DNA from: Stenotrophomonas acidaminiphila
GTDB lineage: Bacteria > Pseudomonadota > Gammaproteobacteria > Xanthomonadales > Xanthomonadaceae
Reading direction: 5' to 3'
Length of the DNA: 64,000 nucleotides
NCBI RefSeq assembly: GCF_001431595.1
Contig: NZ_LDJO01000012.1
Span: 53,687-117,686, forward strand
The position numbers and the translations under genes were made by a program. The notes beneath the pieces were generated by a model that made no database searches, was not told where the DNA came from, and was given only the letters and a program-made list of their open reading frames with translations. Within the stretch, counting starts at the first letter, position 1. Each line of letters opens with the position of its first letter. This document shows positions 1-9,051 of the stretch, one piece after another.

Positions 1-2
1 CG

Positions 3-536
3 CTCACCCGCCAGCGCATCGCCGAGCAGGTCGGGGCCGACGCGGTCGATGCCCTGCTGCAGGATTCGTACGCGCGCTACGAGCGCCTGGTGGCGGCCGG
101 TGTGCCGCACCGTCCCGGCATCATCGACCTGCTCGACACGCTGGTCGCGCATGGCGTGCCGCGTGCGGTGGCGACGTCCACGCGGCGCCCGCTGGCGCTG
201 CGCAAGCTCGAAAGTGCCGGGCTGCTGCGTTATTTCGAACACGTGGCGACCAGCAGCGACGTCGCCCATCCCAAGCCGGCACCGGACATCTACCTGCTGG
301 CCGCGGCTCGTCTCGGGGTCGAGCCACGCCACTGTCTGGCGCTGGAGGATTCGCCCACCGGGGTGCGCGCCGCGCTGGCTGCCGGCATGACCGTGATCCA
401 GGTGCCGGACCTGCTGCAGCCGGACGCGGACGTGCGCGCGCTGGGCCATGCCATCGCCGGCTCGCTGCACGATGTGCGCGGGTTGCTGCTGCCGCTGCTC
501 GGGGCGCCCGTCGCCGGGCAACACGCGGCCGGGTAG
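3..536 (+). CDS. HAD-family hydrolase (beta-phosphoglucomutase-like), 5' end missing
   Basis: The reading frame is open from base 3 to a TAG at 534-536, so the start and the N-terminal catalytic DxD motif lie outside the window. What remains shows the other HAD signatures in order: the motif II Ser/Thr in ATST, the motif III lysine in HPKPAPDIY, and the acidic motif IV in LEDSPTGVRAALAAG. The cap and Rossmann spacing fits the beta-phosphoglucomutase/phosphatase branch (sugar-phosphate or small phosphomonoester hydrolysis in the cytoplasm). The substrate cannot be told from sequence. It ends about 75 bp before a convergent gene. Confidence 0.85.
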   Translation, partial: LTRQRIAEQVGADAVDALLQDSYARYERLVAAGVPHRPGIIDLLDTLVAHGVPRAVATSTRRPLALRKLESAGLLRYFEHVATSSDVAHPKPAPDIYLLAAARLGVEPRHCLALEDSPTGVRAALAAGMTVIQVPDLLQPDADVRALGHAIAGSLHDVRGLLLPLLGAPVAGQHAAG

Positions 537-612
537 GCGGCGGGGGGGCGCGGCTGCGCCGGTCATGCCGGCGCGCTGGGGACTGGCTGAGGCACCGGCC
601 AGCGGGGCGGCA

Positions 613-1161
613 TCACTCCCCGGCCAGCAACCTGTTCCAGCCTTCCACGCCCAGCTTGTCCAGCGTGGCGATGTTGCGCTCGACGATCACGTCCGGGTCC
701 GGGAACGCGGCCACCGCGCGTTCCACGCTGTCCTCGCGCAGCAGGTGCAGGGTCGGCCACGGCGCGCGGTTGGTGTAATTGCTGGCATCGTCCGGCGCGG
801 TACCGGCGAACTGGTACTGCGGGTGGAAGCTTGCCACCTGCAGCACGCCCTGCAGGTCCAGCGCTTCCACCGCCGCGTCGGCGTTGTCCAGGAAGTCGTT
901 GTAGTCGAGGAAATCGGTGAGCACCTGCGGGTGCACGATCAGCGTGGTATCGGTCTGCTCGGCCGGCGTATCGCGCAGCAGCAGCAGTTCCTCGGCCAGC
1001 TGTTCCAGCAGCGCCTCGGGCGTGGTGGCGTCGCTGAGCACGAAGCGCACCTGCTCCTTGACGTATACCGCCTTGGCGAAGGGGCACAGGTTCAGCCCGA
1101 TCACGGCCTTCTCCAGCCAGCGGCGGGTGTCGGCGATCGGGTCGTGGGCGGTCTCGTTCAT
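613..1161 (-). CDS. DUF1415 family protein
   Basis: A 182-residue cytoplasmic protein of the DUF1415 family, whose biochemical role is not established. The recognisable family block is near the N-terminus (WLEKAVIGLNLCPFAK), with a conserved Cys-Pro; the C-terminal part contains PDPDVIVERNIATLDKLG. There is no signal peptide or membrane segment. The frame stays open upstream to 1242, but MNETAHDP at 1161 is preferred because the extra residues are Pro/Ala-rich and would reach the yajQ stop. It lies downstream of yajQ on the same strand and may be co-transcribed with it. Confidence 0.8.
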   Translation of the reverse strand: MNETAHDPIADTRRWLEKAVIGLNLCPFAKAVYVKEQVRFVLSDATTPEALLEQLAEELLLLRDTPAEQTDTTLIVHPQVLTDFLDYNDFLDNADAAVEALDLQGVLQVASFHPQYQFAGTAPDDASNYTNRAPWPTLHLLREDSVERAVAAFPDPDVIVERNIATLDKLGVEGWNRLLAGE

Positions 1162-1242
1162 GGCATCGGGCGGCAAACGGGGGGCAGCCATTCTAGGGGG
1201 CGTGGCGGGCATCGCGCCGGGCGCGTGGACCGGCGGCGGCAC

Positions 1243-1728
1243 TCAGTCGCGGAAGTTGTCGAACTGCAGCGGCTGCTCGAACTCGCTCTTCTTCAGCAGC
1301 GCGATCGTCTCCTGCAGGTCGTCGCGCTTCTTGCCGTTCACGCGCAGCTTGTCGCCGTTGATCTGGGTGTCGACCTTGATCTTGGACTCCTTGATCTTCG
1401 CCGCGATCTGCTTGGCCAGCTTCTGCTCGATGCCCTGCTTGACGGTGACCTGCTGGCGCGCGCCACCGAGGTTGGTCTCGATGTCGCCGAACTCCATGCA
1501 GCGGAAGTCGATGCCGCGCGCGGCCAGGCGCTGCTTGAGGATGTCGGCCATCTGCTTGAGCTGGAAGTCGCTGGGCGCGGCCAGCTTGATCAGCGTGTCG
1601 CCGTCCTGCTCGAACTTCGCGTCCACGCCCTTGAAATCGAAGCGCGTGGACAGCTCGCGGTTGGCCTGGTCGATGGCGTTGGTAAGTTCGTGCTTGTCGA
1701 CTTCGGACACGACGTCGAAGGAAGGCAT
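1243..1728 (-). CDS. yajQ: YajQ family nucleotide-binding protein
   Basis: A 161-residue protein that matches the YajQ family along its whole length: MPSFDVVSEVDKHELTNAID at the start, RFDFKG, and NGDKLRVNGKKRDDLQ towards the end. Family members are small two-domain nucleotide-binding proteins. The Xanthomonas campestris member is known as a cyclic-di-GMP effector that influences transcription and virulence, so a signalling role is a reasonable inference here. A good ribosome site (AGGAG) sits eight bases upstream of the ATG. The DUF1415 gene follows on the same strand after 81 bp. Confidence 0.93.
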   Translation of the reverse strand: MPSFDVVSEVDKHELTNAIDQANRELSTRFDFKGVDAKFEQDGDTLIKLAAPSDFQLKQMADILKQRLAARGIDFRCMEFGDIETNLGGARQQVTVKQGIEQKLAKQIAAKIKESKIKVDTQINGDKLRVNGKKRDDLQETIALLKKSEFEQPLQFDNFRD

Positions 1729-1788
1729 GGGGAAGCTCCTGGCGGAAAAACAGCGGCCATTCTAGGCCATCGCCCGGGAGGGCCGTGG

Positions 1789-2889
1789 TCAGCGCGCCTG
1801 CTTCCACTGCGCATGCAGCAGGTTGGCTGCCGCGTAGCAGGCCGGGGCGTCCCTGTTGGACAGCACGATCACCGTTTCGCCGGTATGCGGGTAGGTGCGC
1901 ACGTCCGTGCAGATGCCGTCGGCGCTGCCGCCGTGGCCCCAGCGGAAATCGCGTTCGGGCACGCCCTCGCCGTAGCCGGTGGCGAAGAAGCCAAGGCCCA
2001 TGAACTCGCGCTGCGGCGTGGTCGCCTGCCTGAACAGCGGCTGGGGCAGCAGCCGGCCGTCGACCAGTGCCTGCACGAAGCGCAGCAGGTCGCCGGCCGG
2101 CGCCACCTGCCCGCCGGCGGCGAAACCGCGCACCGGCAGCGTGGCGCAGTTGCGCACGCGCTTGCCTTCGACTTCTGCATAGCCCACCGCCAGGTCCGGT
2201 GCCGGATCGTCGCAGTCGACGAAGCCGGTGCGCGACATCGCAGCCGGTGCCAGCACATGCGTGCGGATGTAGGACTCGAAATCCTGCCCGGACAGCACCT
2301 CGACCATGCGCCCCAGCACCACGTAGCCGTAGTTGCCGTATTTCTGCTGCGTACCCGGCGCGAACTCCGGCGGCCGGTTGCCGTGCAGGGCGATGATGTC
2401 GGCCGGCGTGCGCAGCCGCGTGCGTTCGGCCGCATGCGTGGCGCCGAACAGTTCATCGACGTCGCCCGCGCCGGCGGTATGGGTGAGCAGCTGGCGCACC
2501 GTCACGGTGTCGGCGAAGGCACGGTTGGGGTAGTCCGGCAGCACCTCGCCGACGCGACTGTCCAGGGTGAGGCGGCCGGCGGCGACCTGCTGCAGGATCG
2601 CCACGCTGGTGAACATCTTGCCGGCCGAGGCCAGGTTCAGGCGGTCGTCGACACGCAGTGGTGCACCGCCATTCTCGTCGCGCGGGCCGTAGGCCTTCTC
2701 GAACACCACCTTGCCGTCGTGCGCGACCAGCACCACGCCGGAAAAGCGTCCGGCGGTCTCCAGCCCGAGGACGAAGCCGTCCAGCCGCGCCAGGTCGGTG
2801 GCCGAAGGCGCCTGCGCGGCCACCGTCGTGCAGGCCAGGGACAGGGCCAGCGCGGCCAGCGGGCGAAGCGGGATGGAAGTGGCAGGCAT
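1789..2889 (-). CDS. secreted serine hydrolase, class C beta-lactamase/esterase family
   Basis: A 366-residue exported protein. The first 27 residues form a signal peptide ending in VAAQA. The mature part has the penicillin-binding-protein/beta-lactamase class C fold signatures: the SxxK nucleophile (ASAGKMF), the Tyr motif (YGN in KYGNYGYVV) and the late HGG triad (WGHGGS), which replaces KTG as in many esterase-like members. It probably hydrolyses an ester or amide (peptide, cell-wall fragment or beta-lactam) in the periplasm. The substrate is unknown. An ATG at 2922 would give an in-frame extension, but 2889 starts the signal peptide and has GGAG upstream. Confidence 0.88.
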   Translation of the reverse strand: MPATSIPLRPLAALALSLACTTVAAQAPSATDLARLDGFVLGLETAGRFSGVVLVAHDGKVVFEKAYGPRDENGGAPLRVDDRLNLASAGKMFTSVAILQQVAAGRLTLDSRVGEVLPDYPNRAFADTVTVRQLLTHTAGAGDVDELFGATHAAERTRLRTPADIIALHGNRPPEFAPGTQQKYGNYGYVVLGRMVEVLSGQDFESYIRTHVLAPAAMSRTGFVDCDDPAPDLAVGYAEVEGKRVRNCATLPVRGFAAGGQVAPAGDLLRFVQALVDGRLLPQPLFRQATTPQREFMGLGFFATGYGEGVPERDFRWGHGGSADGICTDVRTYPHTGETVIVLSNRDAPACYAAANLLHAQWKQAR

Positions 2890-2967
2890 GCGTCCGGCTC
2901 CGGCGGAAGATGGGGCGAGCATAGCGGCAGCGCAGCGGGTACCGGCACGGCCTGCGATAATCGCGCC

Positions 2968-3879
2968 ATGTCCGTTTCTTCCCCCTCTGTCTCGCGCTCC
3001 CCCGCCGCCGCCGTGGCGTGGATGCTGTCGGCCGTCGCCTTCTTCTCGCTGATGGATGCCGGCATGAAGCTGCTGTCGGCCGGCTATCCGACCCTGCAGG
3101 TGACCATGCTGCGCGGCGCCGCCTCGCTGCCGTTCGTGCTGGTGTGGGTGCTGGCCACCGCCGGGCCGCGCTCGCTGATCCCGGTGCGCTGGGGCCTGCA
3201 CCTGCTGCGCGGCGCGCTGGGCATGGCCATGATCGGCTGCTTCGTCTACGCGCTGCGCAGCCTGCCGCTGTCCACCGCCTATTCGATCTATTTCGTCGCA
3301 CCGCTGCTGGTGGCCGCGCTGTCGGTGCCGCTGCTGGGCGAGCGGGTGGGGCCGCGGCGCTGGGTCGCGATCGGCGTCGGCCTGGTCGGGGTGCTGGTGG
3401 TGCTGCGCCCGGGCATGGACGGCTTCATCTCGCTGCCGGGGCTGATGGTGCTGCTGGCGGCCACCGCCTACGCGATCGCGGCGGTGACGGTGAGCCTGTT
3501 GACCCGTACCGACACCCCGCAGGCGATGGTGGTGTGGTTCCTGCTGATCATGGCGATCGGCGCCGGGCTGCTGGCCTGGCCGCAGTGGCAGCCGCTGCAG
3601 TGGCGGCACGCAGGGCTGATCGCAGGCATGGGCCTGGCCGGCGCGCTGGGCCAGATCGCGCTGACCCGCGCCTTCCAGCTGGGCCAGGCGTCGATGATCG
3701 CGCCGCTGGAGTACACCGGCCTGGTCTGGGTGATCGGCTGGGACCTGCTGCTGTGGGGCGTGCTGCCGGACCGGATGACCTGGATCGGTGCGGCGATCAT
3801 CGTCGCCAGCGGCCTGTACCTGCTGCACCGCGAGCGGGTACAGCATGCGCGGCGGGCCGGGCAGGTGGACCATCCCTGA
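2968..3879 (+). CDS. EamA/DMT-family transporter
   Basis: A 303-residue inner-membrane protein with about ten hydrophobic segments arranged as two EamA repeats, the hallmark of drug/metabolite transporters. The first repeat holds the typical SLPLSTAYSIYFVAPLLVAA segment after a cytosolic arginine. The second repeat ends in GAAIIVASGLYLLHRER. Transport of a small metabolite, usually outward, is expected; the substrate is not deducible. The ATG at 2968 is chosen because the much longer upstream open frame has no membrane character and overlaps genes on the other strand. It is divergent from the serine hydrolase gene, with a 78-bp shared upstream region. Confidence 0.85.
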   Translation: MSVSSPSVSRSPAAAVAWMLSAVAFFSLMDAGMKLLSAGYPTLQVTMLRGAASLPFVLVWVLATAGPRSLIPVRWGLHLLRGALGMAMIGCFVYALRSLPLSTAYSIYFVAPLLVAALSVPLLGERVGPRRWVAIGVGLVGVLVVLRPGMDGFISLPGLMVLLAATAYAIAAVTVSLLTRTDTPQAMVVWFLLIMAIGAGLLAWPQWQPLQWRHAGLIAGMGLAGALGQIALTRAFQLGQASMIAPLEYTGLVWVIGWDLLLWGVLPDRMTWIGAAIIVASGLYLLHRERVQHARRAGQVDHP

Positions 3880-3907
3880 ACGCCGGCCGGTCCGCATAGA
3901 ACCAAAA

Positions 3908-3920
3908 GGAATAAGATTCC
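3908..3920. promoter_or_regulatory. short palindrome upstream of metN
   Basis: GGAAT-aag-ATTCC, 5-bp arms with a 3-bp centre, lies in the 115-bp gap before metN in an unusually AT-rich patch. It could be an operator or part of the metN promoter. No known Met repressor consensus (MetJ or MetR) is evident, so this is only a candidate. Confidence 0.25.
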
Positions 3921-3994
3921 CGCTGCCCGTGCGGGCGCCGCGGCCGCGGCGCTGCTAGGCTTGCCGCCCTTCCGTCCGTCCACCCGCCCTGGCC

Positions 3995-5002
3995 GTGATC
4001 GAGTTCCAGAACCTGCACAAATCCTATGCCGTGGACGGCCGCGCGATCACCGCGCTGCATCCGCTCGACCTGACCATCGGCGCCGGCGAGGTGTTCGGCA
4101 TCATCGGCCACTCCGGCGCCGGCAAGTCGACCCTGATCCGCCTGATCAACCGCCTCGAGGAGCCCAGTGGCGGCCGCGTGCTGATCGACGGCCAGGACGC
4201 CGCCGCGCTCGATGCCGATGGCATGCGCGCGCTGCGCCGGCGCATCGGCATGATCTTCCAGCACTTCAACCTGCTGTCGGCGCGCACCGTGGCCGGCAAC
4301 GTCGCGTTTCCGCTGGAGCTGGCCGGCACGCCGAAGGCGCGGATCGACGCGCGCGTGGCCGAGCTGCTGCATACCGTCGGCCTGGAGGCGCACGCGGCCA
4401 AGTACCCGGCGCAGCTGTCCGGCGGGCAGAAGCAGCGGGTGGGCATCGCCCGCGCGCTGGCCACCGGGCCGAAGATCCTGCTGTGCGACGAGGCCACCAG
4501 CGCGCTCGACCCGCAGACCACCGCCTCGGTGCTGGCGCTGCTGTCCAGGATCAACCGCGAGCTGGGCCTGACCATCGTGCTGATCACTCACGAGATGGAC
4601 GTGATCCGCCGGGTCTGCGACCGCGTGGCGGTGCTCGATGCCGGCCACCTGGTCGAGAGCGGGCCGGTCAGCGAGGTGTTCCTGCACCCGCAGCACCCCA
4701 CCACGCGCCGTTTCGTCTCCGAATCCGAGCACGTGGACGAAGGTGAGCTGCACCGCGATTTCGCCGCCGTGGGCGGGCGCATCGTGCGCCTGACCTTCCT
4801 CGGCGACGGTACCTACGAACCGCTGCTGGGCCGCATCGCGCGGCAGACCGGGGTGGACTACAACATCCTGTCCGGCCGCATCGACCGGATCAAGGACACG
4901 CCCTACGGGCAGCTGACCGTGGCCCTGGTGGGCGGCGACCAGAACGCGGCCCAGGCCGGCTTCGTCGAGGCCGGCGTGCATGTGGAGGAACTGCGTCGAT
5001 GA
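3995..5002 (+). CDS. metN: methionine ABC importer ATP-binding protein MetN
   Basis: A 335-residue ATPase of the D/L-methionine importer. It has Walker A (GHSGAGKST), the Q-loop region (MIFQHFNLL), the signature LSGGQKQR, Walker B ([12 protein letters not shown]) and the H-loop (ITHEMD). The last ~90 residues form the NIL regulatory domain that in E. coli MetN binds methionine and inhibits transport. It starts with GTG at 3995, in line with the family's [10 protein letters not shown] start. It overlaps metI by four bases (ATGA) and metQ follows, so the three components make one operon. Confidence 0.96.
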   Translation: MIEFQNLHKSYAVDGRAITALHPLDLTIGAGEVFGIIGHSGAGKSTLIRLINRLEEPSGGRVLIDGQDAAALDADGMRALRRRIGMIFQHFNLLSARTVAGNVAFPLELAGTPKARIDARVAELLHTVGLEAHAAKYPAQLSGGQKQRVGIARALATGPKILLCDEATSALDPQTTASVLALLSRINRELGLTIVLITHEMDVIRRVCDRVAVLDAGHLVESGPVSEVFLHPQHPTTRRFVSESEHVDEGELHRDFAAVGGRIVRLTFLGDGTYEPLLGRIARQTGVDYNILSGRIDRIKDTPYGQLTVALVGGDQNAAQAGFVEAGVHVEELRR

Positions 5003-5688
5003 TCGTCGCCACCGCCGGCGGTTTCTTCCGCCACCTGGATGCGGGCAAGTGGGCCGACATCGGCCAGGCCACCATCGACACGCTGCTGATGCTGGCCGGC
5101 TCGCTGCCGCTGACCATGGCCATCGGCCTGCCGCTGGGCGTGCTGCTGTTCCTCACCGGCTCGCCGCAGCTGCACCGCCGCCCGCTGCTGTACGGCGTCA
5201 CCGCGCTGCTGGTGAACGTGCTGCGTTCGGTGCCCTTCATCATCCTGATGATCGTGCTGATCCCGCTGACGCTGGCGCTGATGGGCACATCGCTGGGCGT
5301 GCGTGGCGCGATCCTGCCCCTGGTGGTCGGCGCCGCGCCGTTCTATGCGCGGCTGGTCGAGACCGCGCTGCGCGAAGTGGACCGCGGCGTGATCGAGGCC
5401 AGCCAGGCCATGGGCGCCACCACCGCGCAACTGGTGTTCAAGGTGCTGCTGCCCGAAGCGCGGCCGGGCCTGATCGCCGGCGCCACGGTCACCACCATCG
5501 CCCTGATCGGCTTCACCGCAATGGGCGGCGCCATCGGCTCGGGCGGACTCGGCGACCTGGCCTTCCGCGACGGCTACCAGCGTTCGCACACCGACGTGGC
5601 GCTGGTCACGGTGGTGCTGCTGCTGGTGCTGGTACAGCTGCTGCAGATGCTGGGCGACCGGCTGGTGCGCCACTACACTCGCCGCTGA
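4999..5688 (+). CDS. metI: methionine ABC importer permease MetI
   Basis: A 229-residue inner-membrane permease with five or so membrane segments. The binding-protein-dependent transport signature ([20 protein letters not shown]) is the cytoplasmic loop that docks on MetN. Length and motifs agree with MetI. Its ATG overlaps the metN stop, which implies translational coupling, and metQ begins 28 bp after it ends. Confidence 0.96.
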   Translation: MIVATAGGFFRHLDAGKWADIGQATIDTLLMLAGSLPLTMAIGLPLGVLLFLTGSPQLHRRPLLYGVTALLVNVLRSVPFIILMIVLIPLTLALMGTSLGVRGAILPLVVGAAPFYARLVETALREVDRGVIEASQAMGATTAQLVFKVLLPEARPGLIAGATVTTIALIGFTAMGGAIGSGGLGDLAFRDGYQRSHTDVALVTVVLLLVLVQLLQMLGDRLVRHYTRR

Positions 5689-5716
5689 GCGGCCCCCTTC
5701 CCGCACTGGAATCCCG

Positions 5717-6517
5717 ATGAAGACTTCCCTGTTCCGCCCGTTGCTCGCCGCTGCCGCCGTGTTGGCGCTGGCGGCCTGCGGCAAGCCCGCCACCGACGAG
5801 TCCAGGCTGGTGGTGGCCGCCACCGCGGTGCCGCATGCCGAGATCCTGCAAGTGGTCAAGCCGATCCTGGAAAAGCAGGGCGTCACCCTGGACGTGCGTG
5901 TGTTCAACGACTACGTGCAGCCCAACGACCAGCTGGTGCAGAAGCAGGTCGACGCCAACTATTTCCAGACCGAGCCGTACCTGGATGCCTACAACCGCGA
6001 CCGCAAGACCCAGCTGGTGACCGTGGTCGGCGTGCACATCGAGCCGTTCGGTGCGTACTCGCGCCGGGTCAAGTCGCTGGCCGAGCTGCCGGCCGGCGCC
6101 GACGTGGTCATCCCCAATGACCCGAGCAACAACAGCCGCGCGCTGATCCTGCTGGACAAGGCCGGCGTCATCAAGCTGAAGGATCCGTCCAACGCGCTGT
6201 CCACCCAGCGCGACATCATCGACAACCCGAAGCAGCTCAAGTTCCGCGAGCTGGACTCGGCGATGCTGCCGCGCGTGCTCGACCAGGTCGACCTGGCGCT
6301 GATCAACACCAACTATGCGCTCGACGCCGGGCTCGAGCCGACCCGTGACGCGCTGGCGATCGAGAGCAAGGATTCGCCGTACGTGAACTTCCTGGTCGCG
6401 CGCCCGGACAACCGCGACGACCCGCGCGTGCAGAAGCTGGCCAAGGCGCTGACCGGTCCGGAAGTGAAGGCCTTCATCCAGAGCAAGTACCAGGGCGCGG
6501 TGTTGCCGGCGTTCTGA
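5717..6517 (+). CDS. metQ: methionine-binding lipoprotein MetQ
   Basis: A 266-residue substrate-binding protein of the NlpA/MetQ family. The N-terminus is a lipoprotein signal with lipobox LAAC, so it should be anchored to the periplasmic face of the inner membrane. Family motifs include VAATAVPHAEILQVVKP, QKQVDANYFQTEPYLD and the late LINTNYALDAGL. It delivers methionine to MetNI. As last gene of metNIQ it is followed by a GC-rich hairpin. Confidence 0.95.
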   Translation: MKTSLFRPLLAAAAVLALAACGKPATDESRLVVAATAVPHAEILQVVKPILEKQGVTLDVRVFNDYVQPNDQLVQKQVDANYFQTEPYLDAYNRDRKTQLVTVVGVHIEPFGAYSRRVKSLAELPAGADVVIPNDPSNNSRALILLDKAGVIKLKDPSNALSTQRDIIDNPKQLKFRELDSAMLPRVLDQVDLALINTNYALDAGLEPTRDALAIESKDSPYVNFLVARPDNRDDPRVQKLAKALTGPEVKAFIQSKYQGAVLPAF

Positions 6518-6527
6518 GGATGGCCGC

Positions 6528-6551
6528 TGCGCCCGCCCCGGCGCGGGCGCA
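6528..6551 (+). terminator. hairpin after metQ
   Basis: 9-bp arms 6528-6536 and 6543-6551 with a 6-base loop, 10 bp after the metQ stop. No T-run follows, so it may be an mRNA 3' end stabiliser or a Rho-assisted terminator rather than a classical intrinsic one. Confidence 0.45.
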
Positions 6552-6627
6552 CTGCGCCGGCGCGCGCGATTTGGCGGCATCGCGCCGCTGCCGTTAGGCT
6601 CATGCTCCGTTCCAGGGGAGCTTGCCG

Positions 6628-7386
6628 ATGGGGTTGCTGCGTTTCGCCGGGCGTCGCATGGCGCATTTCCTGGCCCAGCCGCGACGCCGCCAGGCGCACC
6701 CGCCCACCAGCGGCCCGCAGCTGCTGGCGCGCACCCTGCGGCGTGGCGACGTGCTGCTGGTGGAAGGCAACAGCCGCTTTTCCACCGTGATCAAGTACCT
6801 CACCCAGTCCACCTGGTCGCATGCCGCGCTGTATATCGGCGAGGAGGCGCTGGAAGCGGGCGGGCCGCGGCGGCCGATGCTGATCGACGTGGACGTGGAG
6901 GCGGGGGTGCGGCGCGTGCCGCTGGACGCCTTCACCGACGGGCATACCCGCATCTGCCGTCCGCACGGACTGCCGCCGCCGGTGATCGACCAGCTGGTCG
7001 GCTTCATGCGCGCGCGCATCGGCTACAGCTACGACCTGAAGAACGTGTTCGACCTGGCGCGCTACCTGATCCTGCCGCCGGTGCCCGGGCACATGCGCCG
7101 GCGGATGATCGCGCTGGGCAGCGGCGAGCCGACCAAGGCCATTTGCTCGACCCTGCTGGCCCAGGCGTTCGAGTCGATCCGCTACCCGATCCTGCCCGAG
7201 ATCGAGACCGTGCTCGGCCATGCCGGCGGGCGCCAGCAGCAGCGCGAGATACTGCATATCCGCAACTACAGCCTCTACACGCCGCGCGATTTCGACGTGT
7301 CGCCGTTCTTCGAGATCGTCAAGCCGCGCCTGCAGATGGGCTTCGACTACCGCACCCTGCAATGGGGCGAGGACGGCACCCCGTGA
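6628..7386 (+). CDS. YiiX/YebB-like permuted papain-fold hydrolase
   Basis: A 252-residue protein of the YiiX-like branch of the NlpC/P60 superfamily, in which the catalytic order is permuted: the His comes first (WSHAALYIG, His65) and the Cys later (AICSTLLAQAF, Cys173). The region RRGDVLLVEGNSRFSTVIKY is also typical. Such enzymes are thought to act on lipid, amide or peptide bonds; the substrate is unknown. There is no clear signal peptide, although the first 15 residues are basic and hydrophobic. An AGGGGAG seven bases upstream supports the ATG at 6628 over a TTG at 6622. Confidence 0.82.
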   Translation: MGLLRFAGRRMAHFLAQPRRRQAHPPTSGPQLLARTLRRGDVLLVEGNSRFSTVIKYLTQSTWSHAALYIGEEALEAGGPRRPMLIDVDVEAGVRRVPLDAFTDGHTRICRPHGLPPPVIDQLVGFMRARIGYSYDLKNVFDLARYLILPPVPGHMRRRMIALGSGEPTKAICSTLLAQAFESIRYPILPEIETVLGHAGGRQQQREILHIRNYSLYTPRDFDVSPFFEIVKPRLQMGFDYRTLQWGEDGTP

Positions 7387-7421
7387 GGCCGCCGGCGCCC
7401 GCCCGGGCGCCATGAACGCGA

Positions 7422-7451
7422 CAGGCACGGATCGCGGACGATCCGTGCCTG
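7422..7451. terminator. bidirectional stem-loop between convergent genes
   Basis: Perfect 13-bp arms 7422-7434 and 7439-7451 around a 4-base loop (CGGA), lying between the convergent YiiX-like and OmpW genes. There is no T-run on either strand, but the position fits shared termination. Confidence 0.6.
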
Positions 7452-7476
7452 CCGGCAACGCGGGCCCTGGCCCGGG

Positions 7477-8118
7477 TCAGAAGCGGGCGCCGATACCGAA
7501 GCCCACGGTCCACGGGTCCAGCTTCAGCTTCTCGCCGGTGCCGGCACCGGCCACGCTCAGTTCCGGGCGCGCATGCATGTAGCGTGCGTCGGCACGGGCG
7601 AACCAGGTGGAGTTGATGTTCATGTCCACGCCGACCGTGCCGATCGCGCCCTTGGCGGTGCGCAGGCCGACATGGTCGCCGCTGGCGGCCAGGCCGTCGA
7701 TCTTCTCGTTGGTGAAATTGGACTGGTAATAGCCGGCGCCCACGAACGGACGGAACACGTTGTCGGCGGCGCCGAAGTGGTACTGGGCGCTCAGCGCCAG
7801 CGGCTGCTGCTCGACGGTGCCGGCCTTGGCGCCGCCGCTGGTGCGCACGCGATGGTCGAACTTGTCGGCCGCGCCCCACAGCTCGACGGCGACGTTGTCG
7901 TTGAAGTAATAGCTGGCGCTGAGCGTCGGCGCCGGGCCGCCGTCGACCTTGTCGATGCCGGTGGCCGGGCCGCTCTTGGGCTGCAGCAGGGTCACGCCGC
8001 CGACGACGGCGAAGCGCTTGCCGGACGCGGTGTCGGCGCCGGCATCCTGCGCGAACGCGGCCGGCGACAGCGCCAGGGCGCCGAGGACGGCGAAGCTCAT
8101 GATCTTGATGGTACGCAT
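7477..8118 (-). CDS. OmpW family outer-membrane protein
   Basis: A 213-residue protein with a cleavable signal peptide (ending SPAAFAQ) and an eight-strand barrel typical of OmpW: repeated amphipathic strands, APTLSASYYFNDNVAVELWG, FRPFVGAGYYQSNF, MNINSTWFARADARYMH, and a C-terminal phenylalanine (GARF) for BAM-dependent insertion. OmpW barrels pass small hydrophobic compounds and often respond to stress or iron. An AGGAG ribosome site lies upstream of the ATG. It is monocistronic and converges with the YiiX-like gene. Confidence 0.92.
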   Translation of the reverse strand: MRTIKIMSFAVLGALALSPAAFAQDAGADTASGKRFAVVGGVTLLQPKSGPATGIDKVDGGPAPTLSASYYFNDNVAVELWGAADKFDHRVRTSGGAKAGTVEQQPLALSAQYHFGAADNVFRPFVGAGYYQSNFTNEKIDGLAASGDHVGLRTAKGAIGTVGVDMNINSTWFARADARYMHARPELSVAGAGTGEKLKLDPWTVGFGIGARF

Positions 8119-8315
8119 GGGGTGACTCCTCGTAGTGCTCTCGGGATTGCGTTGTTATCGAGGCCCTCGTTCGGGGCGCGCCCATCCTCGCCAAGGCAGC
8201 ATGAATCGATGCGTACGCGTGGTGGCGCGTGCGCGATGACGTTCAGCGAAAATGGCGCAAGGTCCGGAACGCCGGTGGCGGGCGCCGGAAAACCATTCAT
8301 GGAGTTGGATCGCGC

Positions 8316-8891
8316 GTGACGAACGAAACGGTGCTGCAGGGGCTGCCTGCGCAGGTGAATGCGCGCTGCCGCGTGCTCGTGCTCGGCTCGATGCCGGGCA
8401 TGGCCTCGCTGCAGGCGGCGCGTTACTACGCGCATCCACGCAATCGCTTCTGGCCGCTGATGGGCGCGCTGTGCGGCTTCGACCCGCAGCTGGACCCCGC
8501 GCAGCGGCTGGCCCGGCTGCAGCAGGCCGGCGTCGGGCTGTGGGACGTGATCGGCCGTTGCCGGCGACGCGGCAGCCTGGATGCGGCCATCGTCCGCGGC
8601 AGCGAGGTCGCCAACGCGGTGCCGGCGCTGGTGCGGGAGTTGCCGCGGCTGCAGGCCATTGCCTGCAACGGCGCCGCGGCGGCGCAGGCGTTCGAGCGCC
8701 ACGTCGCGCCCGCGCTGCCGGCCGGACATGGATTGACCGTGCTGGCGCTGCCGTCCACCAGCCCGGCCAACGCCGCCTGGTCGTTCGCGCGGCTGCTGGA
8801 TGAATGGCGCCGGCTGGCGCCGTGGTTGCCGGTGGCGGAACAGTCCATTTCCCCGGCACCTGGCTGCCGGGACAGGCCGGGACAGCGGTAG
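8316..8891 (+). CDS. DNA-deoxyinosine (hypoxanthine) glycosylase, UDG superfamily
   Basis: A 191-residue base-excision repair enzyme of the uracil-DNA glycosylase superfamily, family 6 (HDG). It has the early active-site block VLGSMPGMASL with YYAHPRNRFWPLMG, and the late LPSTSPANAAW block characteristic of HDG. It should remove hypoxanthine (deaminated adenine) from DNA. The GTG at 8316 is chosen over an upstream frame extension because it matches the family start and has GGAG 11 bases upstream. The last ~25 residues are low-complexity and specific to this genome. Confidence 0.85.
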   Translation: MTNETVLQGLPAQVNARCRVLVLGSMPGMASLQAARYYAHPRNRFWPLMGALCGFDPQLDPAQRLARLQQAGVGLWDVIGRCRRRGSLDAAIVRGSEVANAVPALVRELPRLQAIACNGAAAAQAFERHVAPALPAGHGLTVLALPSTSPANAAWSFARLLDEWRRLAPWLPVAEQSISPAPGCRDRPGQR

Positions 8892-9051
8892 CCCGGCGAT
8901 GCCCGCGTGGCGGGCGGCCGCGCCCACGGCCGGCATGCCATGGCCCGTCCTTGTCCGCGGACATACGTAGGCGAATCCAAGGGCGGCGGTTGGCGCTGCG
9001 GCGCACTGGCGCCACAATAGGAGTTTCCCTCACTGTTGCTGGAGTAGTTTC

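Noticed and set aside
448..2967. Long in-frame extension upstream of the EamA transporter
   Set aside because: It is antisense to three clear genes and lacks membrane character. The transporter begins at 2968.
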